Origin: Micavibrio_A sp964423095
GTDB lineage: Bacteria; Pseudomonadota; Alphaproteobacteria; Micavibrionales; Micavibrionaceae
Assembly: GCA_964423095.1 (NCBI GenBank)
Contig: CAYRDI010000011.1
Span: 1-50,607 of the forward strand
Length of the DNA stretch: 50,607 nt
Reading direction: 5' to 3'
The notes beneath the pieces were generated by a model, which saw nothing but the letters and a program-made list of their open reading frames with translations, made no database searches and had not been told where the DNA came from. This document shows, piece by piece, positions 34,341 to 42,555 of this stretch. The position numbers were made by a program, and so were the translations under genes. Numbering within the stretch: the first letter of the stretch is position 1; every line of letters starts with the position of its first letter.

Positions 34341-36358
34341 TCTGCGGCCTCCATCATCTCTTCACCGCCATGGGTCAGAACGCGGGAGCATTCCATCATC
34401 GTCGGTGATGCTTTGGTAATCACATTGGTCAGATAAAAATCATCGATCGGGCCGAACAGGTCGGATTCAGGCAATGCCCCTGTAATTCCGAAGTCTGCCC
34501 ACTGCACGGCGGGCAATTGATCCAGCGCATCGAATTGCGGGAAGTCCCGCACCAACCGCGCCCGAAGCTGGAACAGGTCGTCATATTTCAGCGGCGTTCC
34601 GGTATGAACGGATAGGGCCCGTAAAACTTTCCAGTCTTCACGCGCTTCGCCCGGCGCATCCACGCATTTCTTGGCCATTTGCACACGGCCTTCGGTGTTC
34701 ATGTACAGGCCTGATTTTTCGGTATAGGCCGCACCCGGCAAAACAACATCCGCGCGTTTTGCTCCCGCATCGCCATGGTGGCCCTGATAAACCACAAACG
34801 CAGAGCCGGAAATTAGCGAAAGCGTTTCATGGTTATCCACGCCGAGCAGATAGATGAATTCCTTGTTGCCAATCGCAAAGGGTTTGGAGGGCAGGAATCC
34901 AACCTCAATCGCGCCCACGCGCGCCGCTGCCGTGTGCAGGATATTGAACCCCAGCCAATCGGCCTTCACCGCGCCGATCGTCTCGGCGGCCTGACGCACC
35001 GCTGCCTGAACGGCGGGTCCCGTTGCCCCCTTGAACGCGCCGGCCCCCACAATAACCATCGGTTTTGTAAACTTACCGGCAATCGATTTGGCCAAGCCAT
35101 CCAGCGCGGAAATTTTCGTTCCCACATGATGATAGGGGTAATTCAGGTCTGCCGCTTCGCCCACAACATACACGGGGACTTTCGCATCCATCCAGCGTTT
35201 GCGGATACGTGCATTGACCAACGCACCCTCAACCCGCGGGTTGGTGCCGATCAGGACAATCGCATCGGCCTCCTCAATCGCGGCGATACCGGAATTGAAG
35301 ATATAGCCTGCACGTTCCCGCACATCGTAATTCGTGCCATCCACCCGGCATTCCAGATTATGGACGCCGTTGGCCGCCATCAAATCCTTGAGCGCCAGCA
35401 TCGATTCCGCATCACACAGATCGCCGGCAAAAGCGGCCGCCGCATCCTTGTTCACGGATTTCAACTTTGCGGCGATCACAGCAAAAGCCTCATCCCATGT
35501 CGCCTCGACCAGTTTTCCCTCTTTGCGGACATACGGGCGGTCCAGACGTTTGTATTTCAAACCGTCACACGCATGGCGGGTGCGGTCATCAATCCATTCC
35601 TCATTAATCCCTTCATGGAGGCGCGGCAGAACACGCAAAACTTCGTTTCCGCGCGCATCGACGCGGATGTTACAACCCAGTGCATCATGCACATCGATCG
35701 TTTCGGTCTTGCGCAGCTCCCACGGACGGGCCTTGAACGCGTACGGCTTGGAGGTCAGCGCGCCAACGGGGCATACATCCACCAGATTGCCGGACATTTC
35801 GGAATGAATGGCCTTTTCGACAAACGTGCCGATTTCAGAATCCTCGCCGCGGTTCAACTGACCCAGATCGTCCACGCCTGCGATTTCTTCGGCAAATCGC
35901 ACACAACGCGTACAATTGATACAGCGGGTCATCACCGTTTTAACGAGCGGGCCCATATATTTGTCTTTGACTGCGCGTTTGTTTTCATCATAACGAGACC
36001 GGTCGAACCCATAGGCCACGGCCTGATCCTGCAAATCACATTCTCCGCCCTGGTCGCAAATCGGGCAATCCAGTGGGTGGTTGATCAGCATCATTTCCAT
36101 GACGCCCTTGCGCCCGCGCTTGACCTTGTCGGAATTCGTTTTGACGACCATGTTGTCACCGCACGCCATGGCACAGCTCGCCACCGGTTTCGGCGCGCCT
36201 TCCAGTTCCACCAGACACATCCGGCAGTTGGCCGGCACGCTCAGCTTGTCATGGTAACAAAAACGGGGAATTTCGATCCCGAGCTGCTCGGCCGCCTGCA
36301 GGATGCTTGTCCCCGGGGCGACTTCGATTTCGGAACCGTCGATTTTGAGCTTTGGCAT
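34337..36358 (-). CDS. nuoG: NADH-quinone oxidoreductase subunit G
   Basis: The 75-kDa-type iron-sulfur subunit of complex I, 673 residues. The N-terminal [2Fe-2S] domain has CYHDKLSVPANCRMCLVE and ASCAM. The His-ligated N5 region has HPLDCPICDQGGECDLQ, and N4 has CINCTRCVRFAEEIAG. A molybdopterin-oxidoreductase-like domain without cofactor follows (about residues 220-600). The length is typical of alphaproteobacteria. It is the first gene of the middle nuo block, divergent from the methyltransferase gene, with a candidate promoter in the 82-bp gap. Confidence 0.97.
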   Translation of the reverse strand: MPKLKIDGSEIEVAPGTSILQAAEQLGIEIPRFCYHDKLSVPANCRMCLVELEGAPKPVASCAMACGDNMVVKTNSDKVKRGRKGVMEMMLINHPLDCPICDQGGECDLQDQAVAYGFDRSRYDENKRAVKDKYMGPLVKTVMTRCINCTRCVRFAEEIAGVDDLGQLNRGEDSEIGTFVEKAIHSEMSGNLVDVCPVGALTSKPYAFKARPWELRKTETIDVHDALGCNIRVDARGNEVLRVLPRLHEGINEEWIDDRTRHACDGLKYKRLDRPYVRKEGKLVEATWDEAFAVIAAKLKSVNKDAAAAFAGDLCDAESMLALKDLMAANGVHNLECRVDGTNYDVRERAGYIFNSGIAAIEEADAIVLIGTNPRVEGALVNARIRKRWMDAKVPVYVVGEAADLNYPYHHVGTKISALDGLAKSIAGKFTKPMVIVGAGAFKGATGPAVQAAVRQAAETIGAVKADWLGFNILHTAAARVGAIEVGFLPSKPFAIGNKEFIYLLGVDNHETLSLISGSAFVVYQGHHGDAGAKRADVVLPGAAYTEKSGLYMNTEGRVQMAKKCVDAPGEAREDWKVLRALSVHTGTPLKYDDLFQLRARLVRDFPQFDALDQLPAVQWADFGITGALPESDLFGPIDDFYLTNVITKASPTMMECSRVLTHGGEEMMEAAE

Positions 36359-36403
36359 GATGATACTTTAGTTAGGGAATATCTGTGGTCGTTTGCGAGG
36401 TTT

Positions 36404-36431
36404 TATATACCCTTTTTACAAAGCCGATCAA
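36404..36431 (-). promoter_or_regulatory. Candidate promoter for nuoG-mazG-nuoH-nuoI
   Basis: On the minus strand TTGATC (36431-36426) and TATATA (36409-36404) are 16 bp apart; shifting by two bases gives TATAAA with 18 bp. Transcription would begin near 36397, about 39 nt before the nuoG ATG. On the plus strand a weaker pair, TTGCGA (36393-36398) and TACAAA (36417-36422) with 18 bp, overlaps it and could serve the divergent methyltransferase gene. Pattern-based only. Confidence 0.45.
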
Positions 36432-36440
36432 AGGGTTTAT

Positions 36441-37343
36441 ATGATGCGCATGAACTCTTTTACCCCGAATATCCTCACCGAAAACGGATGGGACGATTAT
36501 GCGCTTCTGGACAGCGGTCTGGGCCGCAAGCTGGAACGCTTTGGACGCGTGGTCGTCAGCCGTCCGGAACCCCAGGCATTATGGCAAAAATCACTCCCGG
36601 AGAGCGAGTGGGCGAAGGCCGATGCCATCTTCACCAACGCCTCCGAAAAGGAAGACGAAGATAAAGGAAGCTGGGTGAATGCCAAAAAACTGCCAGAAAC
36701 ATGGCCGGTGAAGGTGGAGGGAGCAACTATGCTTTGCCGCCTGATGACCTACCGCCACATGGGTCTTTTTCCCGAACAAAGACCACATTGGCAATGGATT
36801 TCTTCTTTAACCAAAAATTCAACTAAACCTTTAAATATACTGAATTTGTTTGCTTATACTGGCGCAGCGAGCCTTATCGTATCGAAACATGGGGCGGAAG
36901 TGACCCATGTCGATGCGTCCAAAAAAGCAATCCAGTGGGCCAAGGAAAATCAAGCGGCCTCCAACCTGAACGAATCCAAAATCCGCTGGATCTGCGATGA
37001 CGCCGTCAAATTCGTCGCGCGGGAAATTCGTCGCGGCAATAAATATGACGGCATCCTTTTGGACCCGCCACGTTACGGACGCGGTCCGGATGGCGAAGTC
37101 TGGAAATTCGAACAGGATGTCGGCCCCCTGCTCCGCGCCTGCACCGAACTTTTGGCTCCCGATGCCAAATTCATGATCTTAACAACCTACGCCATGCGCC
37201 TGTCTTCGCTCACTCTTTATCATATGATGCAAGATGCGCTGATGAACCGAATCGGCACCGTCGATCATGGCGAACTCCTGCTGGCGGATAAATCCGGCAA
37301 ACGTCCGCTTCCCACATCCCTGTTCTGCCGGTGGAGCGCATAG
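36441..37343 (+). CDS. Class I SAM-dependent methyltransferase, RlmI/COG1092-like
   Basis: A 300-residue methyltransferase with an N-terminal beta-rich part (about residues 1-115) and a Rossmann domain. The SAM loop is NLFAYTGAASLIVSKHGAEV, the acidic residue ends the next strand (VTHVDASKKAI), and the catalytic-type motif is LLDPPRYGRG. These match COG1092 (RlmI/RlmK-like rRNA methyltransferases), but there is no PUA domain, so the target is open. The frame extends to a TTG at 36393; the ATG cluster at 36441-36452 behind an AAAGGG site is the likely start, and I chose the first. A patch at about 36796-36870 is markedly AT-rich with codons (TTA, ATA, CCT) rare in the neighbours. First gene of the plus-strand cassette. 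Confidence 0.85.
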   Translation: MMRMNSFTPNILTENGWDDYALLDSGLGRKLERFGRVVVSRPEPQALWQKSLPESEWAKADAIFTNASEKEDEDKGSWVNAKKLPETWPVKVEGATMLCRLMTYRHMGLFPEQRPHWQWISSLTKNSTKPLNILNLFAYTGAASLIVSKHGAEVTHVDASKKAIQWAKENQAASNLNESKIRWICDDAVKFVAREIRRGNKYDGILLDPPRYGRGPDGEVWKFEQDVGPLLRACTELLAPDAKFMILTTYAMRLSSLTLYHMMQDALMNRIGTVDHGELLLADKSGKRPLPTSLFCRWSA

Positions 37344-37943
37344 ATGATAATCGATGTTTCCTACAAAGAACTTCTTGGATTTCTCAGCTCCGGTATGGGC
37401 ATCCTGTCTCTGGGTCTCTACATAAAGACAATTTTTTACGGCACCACAAAGCCGCATTATTTTACATGGCTGATCTGGTCCCTGCTGATGGGAATCGCTT
37501 TTGCCGCGCAGATGTCCGAAAACGCAGGGCCCGGCTCCTGGGTCATCGGCCTGTCGGCGGTTGGTTGTTTTATGATTGCCGTTCTGGGCTTTTTCCGCGG
37601 CGAAAAAAACATCACCCGCTCGGATAAAATCGCTTTTGCCTGCGGGCTTGCGGCCATACCGCTCTGGCAGATTACAAAAAATCCCCAATGGTCTGTCATT
37701 CTGGTGACCCTTATTGACTGCATTGGCTTCTACCCGACCTTCCGCAAAACATGGTACAAACCCTATGAAGAACCTGTAAGCCCTTACGTGATAAGCCTTT
37801 TTACGATGCTTGTTTCCGTTTTTGCCCTTCAAACGATTAACCTAACAACGGCGCTTTATCCATCCGCGTTGGTGTTCGCCAATGCCGCCTTTGTCGTGAT
37901 GATATATGCCCGCCGCAGCGCAGGGGTAAAACAACATGGCTAG
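37344..37943 (+). CDS. Hypothetical integral membrane protein, six to seven helices
   Basis: A 199-residue hydrophobic protein with about six or seven membrane segments (roughly residues 8-28, 38-57, 66-84, 94-110, 116-133, 146-166, 170-188). Features are KPHYFTWLIWSLLMGIAFAA in the second helix and a loop YPTFRKTWYKPYEEP between the fifth and sixth. Pro/Tyr-Trp patterns at helix ends recall PQ-loop or SemiSWEET-like small transporters, but I see no firm family motif and leave it unassigned. It starts in the base after the methyltransferase stop (TAGATG) and overlaps the TrmH-family gene by 8 bp, so all three are co-translated. Confidence 0.8.
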   Translation: MIIDVSYKELLGFLSSGMGILSLGLYIKTIFYGTTKPHYFTWLIWSLLMGIAFAAQMSENAGPGSWVIGLSAVGCFMIAVLGFFRGEKNITRSDKIAFACGLAAIPLWQITKNPQWSVILVTLIDCIGFYPTFRKTWYKPYEEPVSPYVISLFTMLVSVFALQTINLTTALYPSALVFANAAFVVMIYARRSAGVKQHG

Positions 37944-38742
37944 AATCGAACACATCACCTCCCCCTCGAACCCGAAGATCAAGCTGATCAATTCGCTGTA
38001 CTTACGAAAATACAGGAAGGAAACAGGTCTGTTTCTTGCCGAAGGACTGCGCTCGGTGATCGAGGCGATGGATTGCGGCGCGGTGCCGGAACAGCTCGTC
38101 TTTTCCGAAGACGCGGACCTCCATGACGGTCTGCAACGGGCGATCGATACAACCTCTGCCCGCGGCGGTCTGTGCCTGAAGGTCGGCCCCGCCGTTCTGG
38201 AAAAACTATCGCGCAAAGAAAACCCGCAAACCGTCATCGGCGTTTTCAAACAAAAACTTACGCCGATCACCGCCATTTCGCCCGAAAAATCAAAATGCTG
38301 GGTTGCGCTGGAAGAAGTGCGCGATCCCGGCAATCTCGGCACCATTATCCGCACCGTGGACGGGGTCGGCGCGGACGGGGTCATTCTGGTGGGGCAGTGC
38401 TGTGACCCTTTTTCCGTTGAATCGGTAAGGGCGACCATGGGCTCGCTTTTTTCGGTGCCTGTCATTCCCGCCCGGCGCGAAGAATTTCTGGATCTGGTTT
38501 CCACATGGCCGGGCGCGGTCGTGGCCACGGCTCTGAATGACCGGACAGTGGATTTCCGCGAAGCGGATTATAAAAAACCCCTGATCCTCGTGATGGGGAA
38601 TGAGCAGGCCGGCATCACGGAATCGGTTCAAAACGCGGTTCATCAAACGGTCAAATTGCCCATGAACGGGCGGGCGGATTCCCTCAATCTGGCCATTGCC
38701 ACGGGCATCATGCTCTATGCCGCCATGGAACCGTGGAAATGA
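37936..38742 (+). CDS. TrmH/SpoU family RNA 2'-O-methyltransferase
   Basis: A 268-residue SPOUT-class methyltransferase for ribose 2'-O-methylation of rRNA or tRNA. The N-terminal substrate-binding domain has ITSPSNPKIKLINSL and LFLAEGLRSV. The knotted catalytic domain shows motif 1 LEEVRDPGNLGTIIRT, motif 2 LVMGNEQAGI and motif 3 LPMNGRADSLNLAIATGIML. The N-terminal type resembles RlmB/TsnR-like rRNA enzymes, but the exact nucleotide cannot be told from sequence. It overlaps the membrane-protein gene by 8 bp and ends 47 bp before purSL. Confidence 0.92.
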   Translation: MARIEHITSPSNPKIKLINSLYLRKYRKETGLFLAEGLRSVIEAMDCGAVPEQLVFSEDADLHDGLQRAIDTTSARGGLCLKVGPAVLEKLSRKENPQTVIGVFKQKLTPITAISPEKSKCWVALEEVRDPGNLGTIIRTVDGVGADGVILVGQCCDPFSVESVRATMGSLFSVPVIPARREEFLDLVSTWPGAVVATALNDRTVDFREADYKKPLILVMGNEQAGITESVQNAVHQTVKLPMNGRADSLNLAIATGIMLYAAMEPWK

Positions 38743-38789
38743 TTGGTTTTTTGCTGGAATTTGGCGGGGTGTATCGTTAAAACCTCCCT

Positions 38790-41693
38790 ATGCCGCAGCG
38801 TATAGAAGTCATCACGACAGCCGAAGACGGACGGGCCAAAGTCCTCGAATCTGCCCTCGCCAAAACGGGCAAGAAAATTTCCGCCAAAATCGTCGATGTG
38901 TACACCATCGAAAACGATATTGATCAATCCGCAAACCTGCTGGCCTTATCGAAATCCTTCGTCAATCCTGTAACGCAAAAACTGCTGCCCCGCGGCGAAG
39001 AAGGTGATTTCGACTGGGCCGTGGAAATCGGTTACCTGCCGGGCGTTACGGACAATATCGGCCATACGGTCTCTGAACTGGCGCATTTGACGCTGAACGA
39101 CAACCAACCCGTCTATTCCTCGCAAATCATTTTCCTCAAAGGCGACCTGAAAGAAGAAGACGTCCGGAAAATCTCCGCCTCACTCCACAACCCGCTGATC
39201 CAACGCGCGGACATCAAGAATGCAAGTGCCTATGAAAAAGACGGCGGCATGGACACCGTGGTGCCAAAGGTCAAGCTCGACAACAAGGGGATCGCCGTTG
39301 ACGATGTTGACCTGAACATATCCGACGATGACCTTGCCGCCATCGGCAAGGACGGGATCAAAAACGCGGATGGCACACGCCGCGGGCCGCTGGGTATGTC
39401 GCTTCTATACATGAAGGCGGTGCAGGCCTATTTCAAAAAACTGGGCCGCCCCGCCAAGGACATCGAACTGGAAATGCTGGCCCAATCATGGTCGGAACAT
39501 TGCAAACACACCATCTTCGCCTCCCCCATCGATGACGTCAAAGACGGGCTTTACAAACACTATATCAAACGCGCCACGCAGGAAATCCGTGCAGCACGGG
39601 GCAAAGATGACATCTGTGTTTCGGTGTTCAAGGATAATTCTGGCGCGATTACATTTGATAGCGACTGGTTGATCACGGACAAGGTTGAAACGCATAACTC
39701 CCCAAGCGCGCTTGATCCGTTCGGCGGTGCGATTACGGGGATCGTCGGTGTGAACCGTGACTGCCTCGGCTTTGGTCAGGGTGCAAAACCGGTTTTGAAC
39801 CGCTACGGATTCTGCCTGGCCGACCCAAATTCCAAACCGGACTATTACCGCGGTAAGGGAAAGCAGAACAAAATGCTCGCCCCGGAAACCATCATGAAGG
39901 GCGTCATTCACGGCGTAAACCATGGCGGGAATTGTTCGGGCATACCAACCCCGCAAGGATTTTTGTACTTCGATGACCGTTATGCGGGAAAACCGCTGGT
40001 CTTCGCCGGCACGGTCGGCCTGATCCCGCGCAACATCAACGGCAAACCGGGGCATGAAAAACGCGCGCAGGTCGGCGACCTGATCGTCATGGTTGGCGGA
40101 AAGGTCGGGCGCGATGGTATCCACGGCGCGACCTTCTCTTCGGTCGCTCTGGACGAAGGTTCGCCCGCCACCGCCGTGCAAATCGGCGACCCCATCACGC
40201 AAAAGAAATTCTCCGATGCCATTATCAAGGACATCCGCGATCTGGGGCTTTACTCCGCCATCACGGATAACGGCGCGGGCGGCCTCTCTTCTTCCGTCGG
40301 TGAAATGGGACAAGATACGGGCGGGTTTGACGTGGACCTCGGCAAGGTCCCCTTAAAATATCCGGGGATGCAGCCGTGGGAAATCTGGATCAGTGAATCT
40401 CAGGAACGGATGACGCTCGCCGTACCGCCAAAAAACATTGAAAAACTGCAAACGCTTCTTGAAAAACGCGGCTCCGAAAGCTGGGTCATCGGCACCTTCA
40501 CCAACAGCGGCAAGGCCTGCGTGACGTGGAAGGGCGAAATTATCATGGATGTCGATATGGATTTCCTCCATGACGGCGTTCCGGAAACGCCGCTGGTGAC
40601 CTCCTTTTCCCGCGGTGGTGAAAACGAACCGAATTTGTCCGCGCCAAAAGATTACGGACAGACAATTTTGGATATGCTCTCGCGCCTGAATATCTGTTCG
40701 AAAGAATTCGTGGCGACACAATACGATCATAATGTGCAGGGCTCCGCCGTCCTCGGCCCGCTTCAGGGCAAGGGCCGCGTCTTTGCCGAAAGCTCCGTTT
40801 CGCGCCCCGTGCTGTCCAGCCCGCGCGGCGTGGTTCTTTCGCAAGGCCTTGCCCCCCGCTATTCCGACATCGACACATATCATATGGCGGCGGCCTCTCT
40901 CGACATCGCCGTACGCAATGCCGTTGCGGCCGGCTGTCCGATCGACCATCTCGCGATCCTCGATAATTTTTGCTGGTGCTCTTCCGAAGACCCGGAACGT
41001 CTGGGCCAACTGAAACGCGCCTGCGAAGCCATCTATGACCTCGCGGTGCTTTATCAAACGCCGTTTATCTCCGGCAAGGATTCGATGTTCAACGATTTCA
41101 AAGGCTATGATGCCGATGACAAGCCGGTGAAAATCTCCATCCCGCCCACGCTCCTCGTCTCCGGGATCGGCGTCATGGAAAACGTCGATCAGGCCGTATC
41201 GCTGGATCCAAAGGCCGCGGGCGATCTCGTATATGTGATCGGCGAAACGCGGGATGAACTCGGCGCGTCCGAATATTATGCCATGCACGGGAAAACCGGC
41301 CACAACGTCCCCGAAACGCACGGCAAAGGCAACCTTGCGAAATACAAAGCGTTGTCAAAGGCCAACACGCACCACTGGATCGCGTCGGCCCTGCCCGTCA
41401 CACTGGGAGGTTTGGGTGTGACGCTGGCCAAAAAATGTATCGCCAGCGGTCTGGGTATGGATTTGCGTCTGCTGTCCACACTTCCTCTCGACAAATACCT
41501 TTTCTCGGAAAGCACGGGGCGTGTGGTTGTGACGATCGATCCAAAAAACAAACAGGATTTCGAATTCCTGTTCGGGGATGATGCGCATTTCCTCGGCACG
41601 GTCACGAAAGACTCCGTCCTTTCGATTGATGGCATGAAGATTGACATTTCCGCCATGGAAGAAGCCTACAAAAAACCGTTGAGAGGATTCTAA
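38790..41693 (+). CDS. purL: Phosphoribosylformylglycinamidine synthase, fused PurSL
   Basis: Fourth step of purine synthesis: FGAR plus glutamine-derived ammonia plus ATP gives FGAM. The 967-residue protein fuses a PurS-like N-terminal part (about residues 1-170, with LPGVTDNIGHTVSELAHL) to a full two-lobed PurL. SEHCKH with the catalytic-region His is at residues 235-240. Further seen are DKVETHNSPSALDPFGGAITG, the MVGGKVGRDGIHGATFSS nucleotide region, and the second AIR-synthase-like half with FISGKDSMFNDF. It lacks the glutaminase domain, which is supplied by purQ 3 bp downstream. Most alphaproteobacteria use separate purS, purL (about 740 residues) and purQ, so the fusion is unusual here; the PurSL form is known mainly from deltaproteobacterial-type and other distant groups. 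Confidence 0.92.
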   Translation: MPQRIEVITTAEDGRAKVLESALAKTGKKISAKIVDVYTIENDIDQSANLLALSKSFVNPVTQKLLPRGEEGDFDWAVEIGYLPGVTDNIGHTVSELAHLTLNDNQPVYSSQIIFLKGDLKEEDVRKISASLHNPLIQRADIKNASAYEKDGGMDTVVPKVKLDNKGIAVDDVDLNISDDDLAAIGKDGIKNADGTRRGPLGMSLLYMKAVQAYFKKLGRPAKDIELEMLAQSWSEHCKHTIFASPIDDVKDGLYKHYIKRATQEIRAARGKDDICVSVFKDNSGAITFDSDWLITDKVETHNSPSALDPFGGAITGIVGVNRDCLGFGQGAKPVLNRYGFCLADPNSKPDYYRGKGKQNKMLAPETIMKGVIHGVNHGGNCSGIPTPQGFLYFDDRYAGKPLVFAGTVGLIPRNINGKPGHEKRAQVGDLIVMVGGKVGRDGIHGATFSSVALDEGSPATAVQIGDPITQKKFSDAIIKDIRDLGLYSAITDNGAGGLSSSVGEMGQDTGGFDVDLGKVPLKYPGMQPWEIWISESQERMTLAVPPKNIEKLQTLLEKRGSESWVIGTFTNSGKACVTWKGEIIMDVDMDFLHDGVPETPLVTSFSRGGENEPNLSAPKDYGQTILDMLSRLNICSKEFVATQYDHNVQGSAVLGPLQGKGRVFAESSVSRPVLSSPRGVVLSQGLAPRYSDIDTYHMAAASLDIAVRNAVAAGCPIDHLAILDNFCWCSSEDPERLGQLKRACEAIYDLAVLYQTPFISGKDSMFNDFKGYDADDKPVKISIPPTLLVSGIGVMENVDQAVSLDPKAAGDLVYVIGETRDELGASEYYAMHGKTGHNVPETHGKGNLAKYKALSKANTHHWIASALPVTLGGLGVTLAKKCIASGLGMDLRLLSTLPLDKYLFSESTGRVVVTIDPKNKQDFEFLFGDDAHFLGTVTKDSVLSIDGMKIDISAMEEAYKKPLRGF

Positions 41694-41696
41694 GTC

Positions 41697-42524
41697 ATGA
41701 CCGCAAAATCACTTGTCCTCACCGGATACGGCATCAACTCCGAAGAAGAAACATCCTTTGCCTTTGAACAGGCCGGCTTTGAATCGCAAATCCGTCACGT
41801 CAACGACCTGATTGAAAATCCGGGGGAATTGAACGATGTGCAGGCACTCTGCATCCCCGGCGGTTTTTCCTATGGCGACGATACAGGTTCCGGCAACGCG
41901 TTTGCCCAAAAAATGCGCCTGACGTTGTGGGATCATCTCCAAAAATTCGTGGCGCGCGATACGCTGACGCTCGGCATCTGTAACGGGTGCCAGATCGTTG
42001 CCAATCTCGGCCTCGCCCCCGCCATTGATAAAAAATACGGGGAACGGTTTGTCGCCGTCACCCACAACCTCACCGCTCGTTACCAATGTCGCTTCGTCGA
42101 TGTCGCGGTTCAGGAAACGAATTCCCCGTGGTTGACCAAGGGCACGAAAATGCATATTCCGGTCGCGCATGGCGAAGGCCGTTTTATGATGGATGGCGCG
42201 ACCTTAAAAACCCTTAATGACATGAAACAGGTCGCGCTGCGCTTCGTAAAACCGGATGGCGCGCTGGCGGGCGGGCAATTTCCCTTCAACCCGAACGGGG
42301 CCATGGATGACATCGCGGGGATCACAGACCCAACCGGCCGTGTCCTTGCCCTGATGCCCCACCCGGAACGGGGCATGTTCACCTGGCAACGGGATGACTA
42401 CGCCAATCTTAAAGACAAAGCCCGTCGGAGCGGCTCCCCCCTCCAGGAAACATCGGACGGCTTGCAAATTTTCCAAAACGCGGCACAATATTTCGGCATA
42501 CAGGCCCAGAAAAAGCGGGCCTGA
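41697..42524 (+). CDS. purQ: Phosphoribosylformylglycinamidine synthase glutaminase subunit PurQ (long form)
   Basis: PurQ releases ammonia from glutamine for PurL. The 275-residue class I amidotransferase has the nucleophile in GICNGCQ (Cys95), oxyanion-loop segment IPGGFSYGDD at about residues 53-62, and the His/Glu of the triad in MPHPERGMF. It is 40-50 residues longer than the usual 225-residue PurQ and matches the long form that partners fused PurSL proteins. It starts 3 bp after the purSL stop, which supports a stoichiometric complex. Confidence 0.94.
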   Translation: MTAKSLVLTGYGINSEEETSFAFEQAGFESQIRHVNDLIENPGELNDVQALCIPGGFSYGDDTGSGNAFAQKMRLTLWDHLQKFVARDTLTLGICNGCQIVANLGLAPAIDKKYGERFVAVTHNLTARYQCRFVDVAVQETNSPWLTKGTKMHIPVAHGEGRFMMDGATLKTLNDMKQVALRFVKPDGALAGGQFPFNPNGAMDDIAGITDPTGRVLALMPHPERGMFTWQRDDYANLKDKARRSGSPLQETSDGLQIFQNAAQYFGIQAQKKRA

Positions 42525-42555
42525 CCTTTGTTACGGGCGGGAGGCCCTGTAGGTC

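Noticed and set aside
34829..36664. 611-residue open frame on the plus strand
   Set aside because: Antisense to nuoG for most of its length and then crosses the methyltransferase gene in the wrong frame; no motif.
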